The notes under the pieces were generated by a model. That model worked only from the letters and a program-made list of their open reading frames with translations, had not been told where the DNA came from and did not search any database. From an uncultured Paracoccaceae bacterium (GTDB lineage Bacteria > Pseudomonadota > Alphaproteobacteria > Rhodobacterales > Rhodobacteraceae): a stretch of 64,000 nt of DNA. The position numbers and the translations under genes are program-made. Shown in pieces: positions 35,257-42,695 of this stretch. Each line of letters starts with the position of its first letter. Positions within the stretch are counted from its first letter, which is position 1. The stretch lies in the NCBI GenBank assembly GCA_947489705.1, contig CANLEQ010000002.1, forward strand, positions 62,001-126,000, read 5' to 3'.

Positions 35257-36083
35257 AGGATCAGTGGTATCCCGTGGCGATGCTGTCGGAGCTCGGCCGC
35301 GATCCCGTCGAGACGATCCTGATGGACGCGCCCGTGCGGGTCTGGCGCGACGCGGACGGGACCGCCTGCGCCGCCACGCCCGAGGGACGCAAGCTGCCCG
35401 TGACGGAAGCCTATCACCACCTCTGGACGTCGCCCGGAGCGCCCGACCGGCCGCTCTTCGACATTCCCGAGGCGCGCCAGCCCGACCGCCGCTTCGTGCC
35501 CTGCGGCCGCGTGCGGGTGGCCTGCTCGCCGCTGCGGGCGGTGGAGAACTTCCTCGACATCGCGCATTTCCCCTTCGTCCATACCGACATTCTCGGCGCC
35601 GAGCCGCATACCGAGGTGGCACGCTACAAGGCCGAGGTGCGCGAGGACGACGACGAGGTCTGGGCCACCAAGGTCGAGTTCTACCAGCCGCAGGCGGCCA
35701 AGTCGGCAAGCGGCGGCGTCACCACGCAATACATGTACCGCGTCCCCGCCCCGACCTCGTCGGTCCTCTACAAGACCTCGCCGCCGCGGCCGGGCGAGTG
35801 GGACGTGATCGCGATCTTCGTGCAGCCGGTGACCGAGACGAGGTGCGACGTGTGGCCCTGGATGGCCCTTTTCGACGAGACGACGCCGCAGGCCGATCTC
35901 GTGGCGTTCCAGCAGATGATCTTCGTGCAGGATCGCTCGATCCTGGAAAACCAGGTGCCGGCGCTCCTGCCGCTCGATCCCGGGCTCGAGACGCCGACGC
36001 GCGCCGACATGACCTCGATCGCCTATCGCCGCTGGCTGAAATCGCACGGCTATACCTACGGCGCGCAATTGGTGGCGGCATGA
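35253..36083 (+). CDS. Rieske-oxygenase catalytic subunit without Rieske cluster (NdmC-like)
   Basis: A 276-residue protein. The first 80 residues keep the frame of a Rieske domain ('WYPVAMLSEL', 'APVRVWRDADG') but the Cys-x-His and Cys-x2-His loops are gone. The catalytic domain keeps the mononuclear iron site: N99-x2-D102-x2-H105-x4-H110 ('ENFLDIAHFPFVH') and D227 in 'FVQDRSILE' as likely third ligand. This is the architecture of NdmC, the N7-demethylase subunit of Pseudomonas putida, which depends on a Rieske domain from another protein and a GST-like partner. Both kinds of partner flank this gene with ATGA overlaps. Substrate unknown; a purine is inferred from context. Confidence 0.8.
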   Translation: MKDQWYPVAMLSELGRDPVETILMDAPVRVWRDADGTACAATPEGRKLPVTEAYHHLWTSPGAPDRPLFDIPEARQPDRRFVPCGRVRVACSPLRAVENFLDIAHFPFVHTDILGAEPHTEVARYKAEVREDDDEVWATKVEFYQPQAAKSASGGVTTQYMYRVPAPTSSVLYKTSPPRPGEWDVIAIFVQPVTETRCDVWPWMALFDETTPQADLVAFQQMIFVQDRSILENQVPALLPLDPGLETPTRADMTSIAYRRWLKSHGYTYGAQLVAA

Positions 36084-36724
36084 TCCTGCACGATTGGGTG
36101 CTGTCGCCGAACTGCTACAAGGTTCGCCTGATGGCGGCACTGAGCGGACAGGACCTGACGCTCAGGGCGGTGAACCTCTATCCCGAGCGCGAACATCTGA
36201 GCGACGAGTATCTGGCGCTGAACCCCGCCGGCACGCTGCCGATCCTCGAGGACGGCGATCTGGTGCTGGGCGAGAGCGCCGCGATCCTCGCCTGGCTGGG
36301 CGAGGGCTGGCTCGGACAGGGCAAGGCGGAGGCGGCCCGCGTGCAAGCCTGGCTGTCCTTTGCCGAACGGCTGAACGCGACGGCGGGGCGCGCGCGCAAC
36401 ATCGACATGCTGGGCGTTCCGGGATCGCTCAGCGAGGCGCAGAAGGGCGGGCGCGCCTGCCTGCGGGAGCTGGAACTGGCCCTGTCGGACCGGCGGATGG
36501 AGGGCGGCACGTTCCTCGTGGGCGACGGTCCCACGATCGCCGATATCGCCTGTTTCCCGCATGTCATGCTCGCCCCCGATGGCGGGCTGACACTGGCGCC
36601 CTACCCGTCGATCCGGCTCTGGACCCGCGCGGTGCGGGCATTGCCGGGCTTCGTCGAGATGCCGGGGATCCACCGCCTGCACGAGCTTTCGCCCGAGCCG
36701 GAGATGGAGACCGAGCTCAGATGA
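36080..36724 (+). CDS. Glutathione S-transferase family protein (possible NdmE-like scaffold)
   Basis: A 214-residue GST-fold protein: N-terminal thioredoxin-like domain (1-75, 'LHDWVLSPNCYKVRLMAALSG', 'LNPAGTLPILEDGDLVLGESAAI' with the cis-Pro and E-S glutathione-binding motif) and a helical C-terminal domain ('GGTFLVGDGPTIADIACFPHV' with the conserved N-capping D). It overlaps the oxygenase subunit (ATGA) and the deaminase gene (ATGA). In the methylxanthine system the GST-like NdmE holds NdmC and NdmD together without a known transferase reaction; the same structural role is inferred here. A true glutathione-dependent step is the alternative. Confidence 0.85.
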   Translation: MILHDWVLSPNCYKVRLMAALSGQDLTLRAVNLYPEREHLSDEYLALNPAGTLPILEDGDLVLGESAAILAWLGEGWLGQGKAEAARVQAWLSFAERLNATAGRARNIDMLGVPGSLSEAQKGGRACLRELELALSDRRMEGGTFLVGDGPTIADIACFPHVMLAPDGGLTLAPYPSIRLWTRAVRALPGFVEMPGIHRLHELSPEPEMETELR

Positions 36725-38085
36725 GCGTGCTCTTCCGCAATTGCGCCGCGATCGTCACGTCGGCCGACGCGCCGGTGCTGCGCGATGCGGATCTTCTGAC
36801 CGCGCGCAACCGCATCGCGGCGATCGGCACCGGGCTGGAGCCGCCGGAGGGCGCGCGCGTGATCGATGCGCGCGGCCTCGTGCTCTATCCCGGGCTCGTC
36901 AACACGCATCACCACTTCTTCCAGTGCTTTGTGCGCAACCGGGTGGCGCTCGACTGGACGCGGCTGAGCCTGATCGAATGGCTCGACACGATTTATCCGA
37001 TCTTCGGGCGGCTCGACGAGGATTGCTTCTATCATTCCTCCGTCGTGGCGATGGGCGAGCTGATCAAGCATGGCTGCACCACCGCCTTCGATCACCAATA
37101 CGCCTTTCCCGACCATGCGGGCAAACGGCTGATCGACCGGCAGGTGGAGGCGGCGCAGCTCATGGGGATGCGTTTCGTGGCGGGGCGCGGCGGCAACACG
37201 CTGCCGAAATCCGAAGGGTCCACCATTCCCGACGCGCTCTGCGAGACGACGGACGACTTCATCGCCGATTGCGCGCGCCTGATCGAGACCTATCACGACC
37301 CCGACCCCTTCGCGATGGTGCAGGTGGCCGTCGCGCCCTGCCAGCCCGTCAATTGCCGGCGCGAGACCTTCGCGCAATCCGTGGCGCTCGCCCGCGACAA
37401 GGGCGTGCTGCTCCACACCCATGCGGGCGAGGGCGAAAGCCCGGTGATCGCGGCGCGGCACGGGATGCGGACCATCGACTGGCTCGATAGCCTCGACTTC
37501 GCGGGGCCGGATACGTGGCTTGCCCATTGCTGGGAGCTCACGCGCGACGAGATCGCGCAGCTGGCCGCGAGCGGCACGGGCATCGCCCATTGCCCCGAGC
37601 CCGTCTATCTGGTGGGCGCCGAGATCACCGACCTCCCGGCGATGGACGCGCTGGGGTGCCGGATCGGGCTCGGCGTCGACGGGGCGGCGTCGAACGACAA
37701 TTCTAACCTGATGCACTGCGTCCATTCGGGATACATGCTGCAATGCCTGGCCGCGCGGGACCGCGTCGATCCGGTGCCGCGTCCAGCGGCCTTCCTGCGC
37801 TATGCCACCGAAGGGGGCGCCGACCTGCTGCGCCGGCCCGAACTCGGGCGGCTCGGCGAGGGCATGGCGGCCAACCTCTTCGCGGTGGACATGTCCGCGC
37901 TCGACTATGTGGGCACGCGCCACGATCCCGCCGCGCTGCCCGCCAAGGTCGGGATCGGCACGCATGTGGATCTCACCATGATCGACGGACGCATCGTGTG
38001 GGAGGGGGGCGAATTTCCCGGCCTCGACGAGCGCGCCCTGGCCCGTGCGGCCGAAACCGCCATGACCCGCGCGCTTTGCGCCTGA
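36721..38085 (+). CDS. 8-oxoguanine deaminase-like amidohydrolase
   Basis: A 454-residue metal-dependent amidohydrolase (TrzF/AtzB-related group that includes 8-oxoguanine deaminase and isocytosine-type deaminases). Metal ligands: H63 and H65 in 'NTHHHFFQCF', H234 in 'LLHTHAGEGE' with E237, H269 in 'WLAHCWEL', and D320 in 'GLGVDGAASND'. The composite beta-sandwich uses both termini. The family converts 8-oxoguanine to urate plus ammonia. Its position next to a BMP-type importer and the split oxygenase points to purine salvage. Cytosolic; no signal peptide. Confidence 0.85.
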   Translation: MSVLFRNCAAIVTSADAPVLRDADLLTARNRIAAIGTGLEPPEGARVIDARGLVLYPGLVNTHHHFFQCFVRNRVALDWTRLSLIEWLDTIYPIFGRLDEDCFYHSSVVAMGELIKHGCTTAFDHQYAFPDHAGKRLIDRQVEAAQLMGMRFVAGRGGNTLPKSEGSTIPDALCETTDDFIADCARLIETYHDPDPFAMVQVAVAPCQPVNCRRETFAQSVALARDKGVLLHTHAGEGESPVIAARHGMRTIDWLDSLDFAGPDTWLAHCWELTRDEIAQLAASGTGIAHCPEPVYLVGAEITDLPAMDALGCRIGLGVDGAASNDNSNLMHCVHSGYMLQCLAARDRVDPVPRPAAFLRYATEGGADLLRRPELGRLGEGMAANLFAVDMSALDYVGTRHDPAALPAKVGIGTHVDLTMIDGRIVWEGGEFPGLDERALARAAETAMTRALCA

Positions 38086-38102
38086 TGACAGGAGACTTCC
38101 CG

Positions 38103-39185
38103 ATGACCCAGACCCGCCGCGCTTTTCTCGGCACCGCCTCCGCCGCCGGCCTCGCCTCGGCCCTGCCCCTGAAACTCTCCGCGCAGGACGCGTTGCAGAT
38201 GGCGCTGGTGACGCCCTCGCCCACCGCCGATGTGGGCTGGTCGCACACGCTCGTCGAAGGGGCCAGTGCGGCGGCCGAGGCCGTGGGCGGCGAGCTTTCG
38301 GTGCTCGAGAACATCGCCGAGGGGCCCGATGCCGACCGCATCATGCAGCGTGCCGCGGCCAACGGCGCGGGCTTCGTTATCCTGGGCTCGTTCGGCTACA
38401 TGAATGGCGGTCTGCAACTGGCGCAGCGCTACCCGCAGGTTTCGGTCCTGCATGCCTCGGGCTATCAGGTGGCGCCGAACTTCTCGCCCTTCGCGGCCAA
38501 GTATTACCAGGGCACGTATCTCATGGGCATGGCCGCCGCGGCCCTGTCAAAATCCGGCAAGATCGGCTCGGTCTCGGCCTTCGCGATCCCCGAGCTCATC
38601 ACCTCGGTCAACGCCTTCGCCCTGGGAGCGCAGGCGATCAATCCCGAGATCGAGGTTTCGGTGGTGTGGGTCAATTCCTGGTTCGACCCGGCCTCCGAGC
38701 GCGAGGCGGCGCAGGCGCTAATCAGCCAAGGCTGCGACGTGATGTTCTCCAACGCGCAGGACACGCCTTCGGTCATCGCGCTGGCCGAGGAGGCCGGCGT
38801 CTATGCCTGCAACCTCAACTCGTCGATGCAATCCTACGCGCCGAACTATTATCTCGGCGTCGTCGGCACGGATTGGGCGCCGTTCTTCACCGCACAGGCC
38901 CGCGCCCATCTCGAGGGCACGTTCGAAGGCGCGAACTACTATCTCGGGATCGCGGACGAGGTGGTCTATGTCGACGACTGGAACGGCGACATCCCGAGCG
39001 AGGTGATGGGCCGGATCGACGACCGCCTGGCCGCCATCGGCGCGGGCGAATTCAACCCCTTCACCGGGCCGCTGGTTGACCAGGCGGGCGAGACGCGCAT
39101 TCCCGAAGGCACGACCATGACGGATCAGGAGATCCAGGGCATGGACTGGCACGTCGCGGGCGTCACCACGCCGTTGCCGAGCTGA
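38103..39185 (+). CDS. BMP-family (PnrA-like) purine/nucleoside-binding periplasmic protein
   Basis: A 360-residue binding protein with a twin-arginine signal ('TRRAFLGTASAAGLASALPL'), hence probably exported folded through Tat. The mature part shows the BMP pattern: 'MALVTPSPTADVGWSHTLVEGA', 'FVILGSFGYMNGGLQLA', 'YYQGTYLMGMAAAALSKSGKIG' and 'CDVMFSNAQDTPSVIALAEE'. BMP proteins bind nucleosides and purines. AGGAG before the ATG. First of four genes forming a full ABC importer, 17 bases behind the deaminase gene. Confidence 0.9.
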   Translation: MTQTRRAFLGTASAAGLASALPLKLSAQDALQMALVTPSPTADVGWSHTLVEGASAAAEAVGGELSVLENIAEGPDADRIMQRAAANGAGFVILGSFGYMNGGLQLAQRYPQVSVLHASGYQVAPNFSPFAAKYYQGTYLMGMAAAALSKSGKIGSVSAFAIPELITSVNAFALGAQAINPEIEVSVVWVNSWFDPASEREAAQALISQGCDVMFSNAQDTPSVIALAEEAGVYACNLNSSMQSYAPNYYLGVVGTDWAPFFTAQARAHLEGTFEGANYYLGIADEVVYVDDWNGDIPSEVMGRIDDRLAAIGAGEFNPFTGPLVDQAGETRIPEGTTMTDQEIQGMDWHVAGVTTPLPS

Positions 39186-39190
39186 GCCGC

Positions 39191-40726
39191 ATGGCCGGGG
39201 GCGACGCGCATCCGCTTTTGCGGCTCGAGGGCGTGTCGAAAAGCTATGGCCCGGTCCACGCCAATCGCAGCGTGGACCTCGCGGTCATGCCCCGGTCGAT
39301 CCACGCGATCCTGGGCGAGAACGGGGCCGGCAAGTCGACGCTGATGAAGATGATCTACGGCGTCGAGACCCCCGATCGCGGGCGCATCCACTGGGACGGC
39401 GCGCCGGTCGCGCCCGCATCGCCGGCCGAGGCGCGCGCCCTGGGCATCGGCATGGTGTTCCAGCATTTCTCGCTCTTCGACACGCTCACCGTGCTGGAGA
39501 ACGTGGCGCTGGTCGTGCCGGGCAAGCCGCGCGCGCTTGCCGCGCGGATCCGCGATCTGGGGCGCGATTACGGGCTGGAGGTCAATCCCGATGCACGGGT
39601 CCATGCGCTTTCGGTGGGCGAGCGGCAGCGGGTCGAGATCCTGCGCTGTCTCATGCTCGACCCGAAGCTGCTGATCCTCGACGAGCCCACCGCCGTGCTG
39701 CCGCCGCAGATGGTCGCGCGGCTTTTTGATACGCTCAGGGCGCTGCGCGACCGCGGCGTGTCGATCCTCTTCATCTCGCACAAGCTCGACGAGATCCGGG
39801 CGCTTTGCGACACCGCGACGATCCTGCGCGACGGGGTCGTGACGGGCCGGGCCGATCCGCGCGTGACCGACACGCGCACGCTTGCCACGATGATGATCGG
39901 CCGCGAGATGCCGAGCCCGCTGCCCGCCGGGACGGCCAAGCCGGGCGAGGTGCGCCTCGCGCTCTCGGCGCTCGACTGGACCGGGCCGGACCCGTTCGCG
40001 CCGCCGCTTGAGGGGATCGAGCTTGCCGTGCGGGCGGGCGAGATCGTGGGCATCGCCGGGATTTCCGGCAACGGTCAGGCCGATCTCGCGGCGCTCGTCT
40101 CGGGCGAGCAGGTGCTGCCGCAGGCGCGCAGCGGTGCCGTCGCACTCGACGGGGCGGCGATCGGCCATCTGGGCGCGGAGGCCCGCCGCAAGCGCGGCCT
40201 CGCCTTCGTGCCGGAGGAGCGGCTGGGCCGCGGCGCGATCCCGGAAATGGCCTTGTGGCAGAATGCCGTGCTGACCGCCCATGACCGCGGCCTCGTGCGG
40301 CGCGGCATGATCGACCGCGACGCCGCCACGCGGTTCACCGAGACCTGCATCGCGGATTTCGACGTGCGGACCCCCGGGCCCCATGCCGAGGCGGGCGCGC
40401 TTTCGGGCGGCAACCTGCAGAAATTCGTCATGGGCCGCGAGATCATGCTCGCCCCCCGCGTCCTTCTGGTCCAGCAGCCGACCTGGGGCGTCGATGTCGC
40501 CGCCGCCGCCGCGATCCGCCGCCGCCTGGTCGAGATGCGCAATGCGGGCTGCGCCATCCTGGTCATCTCCGAGGAGATCGAGGAACTCTTCGAGATCTGC
40601 GACCGCCTGCATGTGCTGCGCGCGGGCCGCTTGTCGCCGTCGCTCGCCACCCCATCCACCAGCGCCGAGGAGATCGGCGAATGGATGATCGGCGCAGCAG
40701 AGGATCGCCACGCCCATGCAGTTTGA
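39191..40726 (+). CDS. Double ABC ATPase of BMP-type purine importer
   Basis: A 511-residue duplicated ATPase. The first half has an intact Walker A 'GENGAGKST' (around 43-51), signature 'LSVGERQRVEIL' and 'LLILDEPTAVL'; the second half has the degenerate 'GISGNGQADL' and the signature 'LSGGNLQKF', normal for the RbsA/YufO class where only one site is fully active. It powers import with the two permeases that follow. Overlaps the first permease gene by 11 bases. Confidence 0.92.
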   Translation: MAGGDAHPLLRLEGVSKSYGPVHANRSVDLAVMPRSIHAILGENGAGKSTLMKMIYGVETPDRGRIHWDGAPVAPASPAEARALGIGMVFQHFSLFDTLTVLENVALVVPGKPRALAARIRDLGRDYGLEVNPDARVHALSVGERQRVEILRCLMLDPKLLILDEPTAVLPPQMVARLFDTLRALRDRGVSILFISHKLDEIRALCDTATILRDGVVTGRADPRVTDTRTLATMMIGREMPSPLPAGTAKPGEVRLALSALDWTGPDPFAPPLEGIELAVRAGEIVGIAGISGNGQADLAALVSGEQVLPQARSGAVALDGAAIGHLGAEARRKRGLAFVPEERLGRGAIPEMALWQNAVLTAHDRGLVRRGMIDRDAATRFTETCIADFDVRTPGPHAEAGALSGGNLQKFVMGREIMLAPRVLLVQQPTWGVDVAAAAAIRRRLVEMRNAGCAILVISEEIEELFEICDRLHVLRAGRLSPSLATPSTSAEEIGEWMIGAAEDRHAHAV

Positions 40727-41786
40727 CCTCATCCGCCGCGACCGCGCGTCGATCTCGATGGCGCTTCTGGCACCCCTTCTGGCACTCTTGGCCACGGGGC
40801 TGGTCTCCTGGGCGATCTTCGCGGCGATCGGCACGCCCGCGGGGCTGGCGCTCTGGACGATGGCGGCGAGCCCCTTCACCAACTGGTACGACTTTTCCGA
40901 AGTGCTGCTGAAGATGGCGCCGCTCCTGCTGATCGCGCAGGGATTGGCGATCGGGTTCCGGGCGCGGGTCTTCAACATCGGCGCCGAGGGGCAGCTGATC
41001 CTGGGCGCGATCTTCGCCTCCGCCCTGCCGGTGTGGTTTCCCGGCGCGACCTCGCCGTTGCTCTGGCCCGCGATGATGGTCGCGGGGATGGCGGGAGGCG
41101 CGTTCTGGGCCGGGATCGCGGCCTTCTGGCGGACGCGCCTCAACGCCAACGAGATCCTCGTGACGCTGATGCTGTCGCTGATCGCGGTGCAGGTGCTCAA
41201 CTGGCTGCTGCTGGGGCCGTGGAAGGACCCGGCGGGCTTCAATTTCCCGCAGACGGCGATGTTCCAGGCCCAGGCGCTCCTGCCGGGCCTCCTTCCCGGC
41301 ACGCGGGTCAACATCGCCCTTCTCTTCGCGTCTGTGGCGAGCGTCGCGGCCTATATCCTGATGCAGCGCGGTGTCGCGGGCTACAGGCTCGTCGTGACCG
41401 GCACGGCGCCGCGGGCGGCGGGCTATGCCGGGTTCTCGGCCGCGCGGGGCGTCTGGCTGTCGCTGCTGATCTCGGGCGCGGCGGCGGGGCTCGCGGGGGC
41501 GGCCGAGGTCGCGGGGCCGCTCGGGCAGCTCCAGCGCTCGGTGAGCCAGGGCTACGGCTTCGCGGCGATCATCGTGGCCTATCTGGGCGGGCTGCATCCC
41601 TTGGGCATCGTCGTCTCGTCGCTGGTCATGTCGGCGCTCTATATCGGGGGCGACAACGCGGCCGTGTTCGCCGATCTGCCGCAGGCGGCGGTGCGCGTTG
41701 TGCAGGGGTTGCTCCTGACCTTCTATCTCATCGCCGCCACTTTGGTGCGCTACCGCATCGTGCGCGCGCGGGTGGCGCCCGCATGA
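40716..41786 (+). CDS. ABC importer permease 1 (YufP-like)
   Basis: A 356-residue integral membrane protein of the BPD_transp_2 family with eight or more hydrophobic segments; 'LLIAQGLAIGFRARVFNIGAEGQLILGAIFA' and 'LNANEILVTLMLSLIAVQVLNWLL' are the typical YufP blocks, the former the cytoplasmic loop for ATPase contact. Subunit of the purine/nucleoside importer. ATGA overlap with permease 2. Confidence 0.9.
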   Translation: MQFDLIRRDRASISMALLAPLLALLATGLVSWAIFAAIGTPAGLALWTMAASPFTNWYDFSEVLLKMAPLLLIAQGLAIGFRARVFNIGAEGQLILGAIFASALPVWFPGATSPLLWPAMMVAGMAGGAFWAGIAAFWRTRLNANEILVTLMLSLIAVQVLNWLLLGPWKDPAGFNFPQTAMFQAQALLPGLLPGTRVNIALLFASVASVAAYILMQRGVAGYRLVVTGTAPRAAGYAGFSAARGVWLSLLISGAAAGLAGAAEVAGPLGQLQRSVSQGYGFAAIIVAYLGGLHPLGIVVSSLVMSALYIGGDNAAVFADLPQAAVRVVQGLLLTFYLIAATLVRYRIVRARVAPA

Positions 41787-42694
41787 GCCCGCTGGAATTC
41801 ATCCTCGCGGGCACGCTGGCGGCCGCGACGCCGCTCCTGCTCGCCGCGTTGGGCGAGCTGGTGGTGGAACGCTCGGGTGTGCTCAATCTCGGGGTCGAGG
41901 GGATGATGGCGCTCGGGGCCGCGGTCGCCTTCATCGTCTCGTATCACACCGGCGGCCATGCGCTGGCCTTCGTCGCGGGGGCGCTGGCGGGGATGGGGGC
42001 CGCGTTGATCTTTGCCGTGCCGGTGCTGATGTTCCGCGCGAACCAGGTCGCGGCGGGCCTGGCGCTCGGGATCCTCGCGGGCGGGCTCTCGGCGCTGTTC
42101 GGGCGCCCCTACGAAAGCCTAACCGTGCGCGCGATCCCCAAGATCGAGATCCCTCTCCTGTCGGACCTGCCGATCCTGGGCGGCATGCTGACGCAGGATG
42201 GGGTCGTCTGGGCGTCGCTGGCGATGGCCGCCCTCATGGCATGGGCGTTCCGGTCCACCCGGCTCGGCTGGCGGATCCGCGCGGTGGGCGAGAACCCGGC
42301 AGCGGCACATGCGATCGGCACGCCGGTCCTTGCGATCCGCGCGGCCTGCATCGCCTTCGGCGGCGCGCTGGCGGGCCTGGGCGGGGCCTATGCCGCGACG
42401 GTCTACACGCCGCTCTGGGCCGACGGGATGATCGCGGGGCGCGGCTGGATCGCCGTGGCGCTGGTGGTGTTCGGGACGTGGCAGACGGGGCGCGTCGCGA
42501 TGGGCGCGATCCTCTTCGGGGCGCTGTCGATCGGCGAGCTGGTGGTGCAGGCCACCGGCATCGCGATCCCGAGCCAGGCGCTCGCGGCCCTGCCGTACCT
42601 CGCGACGATCGTGGTGCTGGCGCTGATCTCGTCGAACCGCGCGCGGATGCGGCTCAACTCGGTCGCGTCGCTGGGCGAGCCGTTCGGACGCTAG
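41783..42694 (+). CDS. ABC importer permease 2 (YufQ-like)
   Basis: A 303-residue membrane permease. 'LLAALGELVVERSGVLNLGVEGMMALGA' is the diagnostic YufQ N-terminal block, with 'FGRPYESLTV' and 'GGALAGLGGAYAA' further on. Last gene of the 34648-42694 set. Its stop is one base from the stop of the convergent RND gene, so the cluster ends abruptly with no visible terminator. Confidence 0.9.
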   Translation: MSPLEFILAGTLAAATPLLLAALGELVVERSGVLNLGVEGMMALGAAVAFIVSYHTGGHALAFVAGALAGMGAALIFAVPVLMFRANQVAAGLALGILAGGLSALFGRPYESLTVRAIPKIEIPLLSDLPILGGMLTQDGVVWASLAMAALMAWAFRSTRLGWRIRAVGENPAAAHAIGTPVLAIRAACIAFGGALAGLGGAYAATVYTPLWADGMIAGRGWIAVALVVFGTWQTGRVAMGAILFGALSIGELVVQATGIAIPSQALAALPYLATIVVLALISSNRARMRLNSVASLGEPFGR

Positions 42695-42695
42695 A

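Noticed and set aside
39970..40680. Broken second ATPase half in the BMP-type importer (degenerate Walker A)
   Set aside because: A degenerate second nucleotide site is normal for the RbsA/YufO class; not a pseudogene sign.
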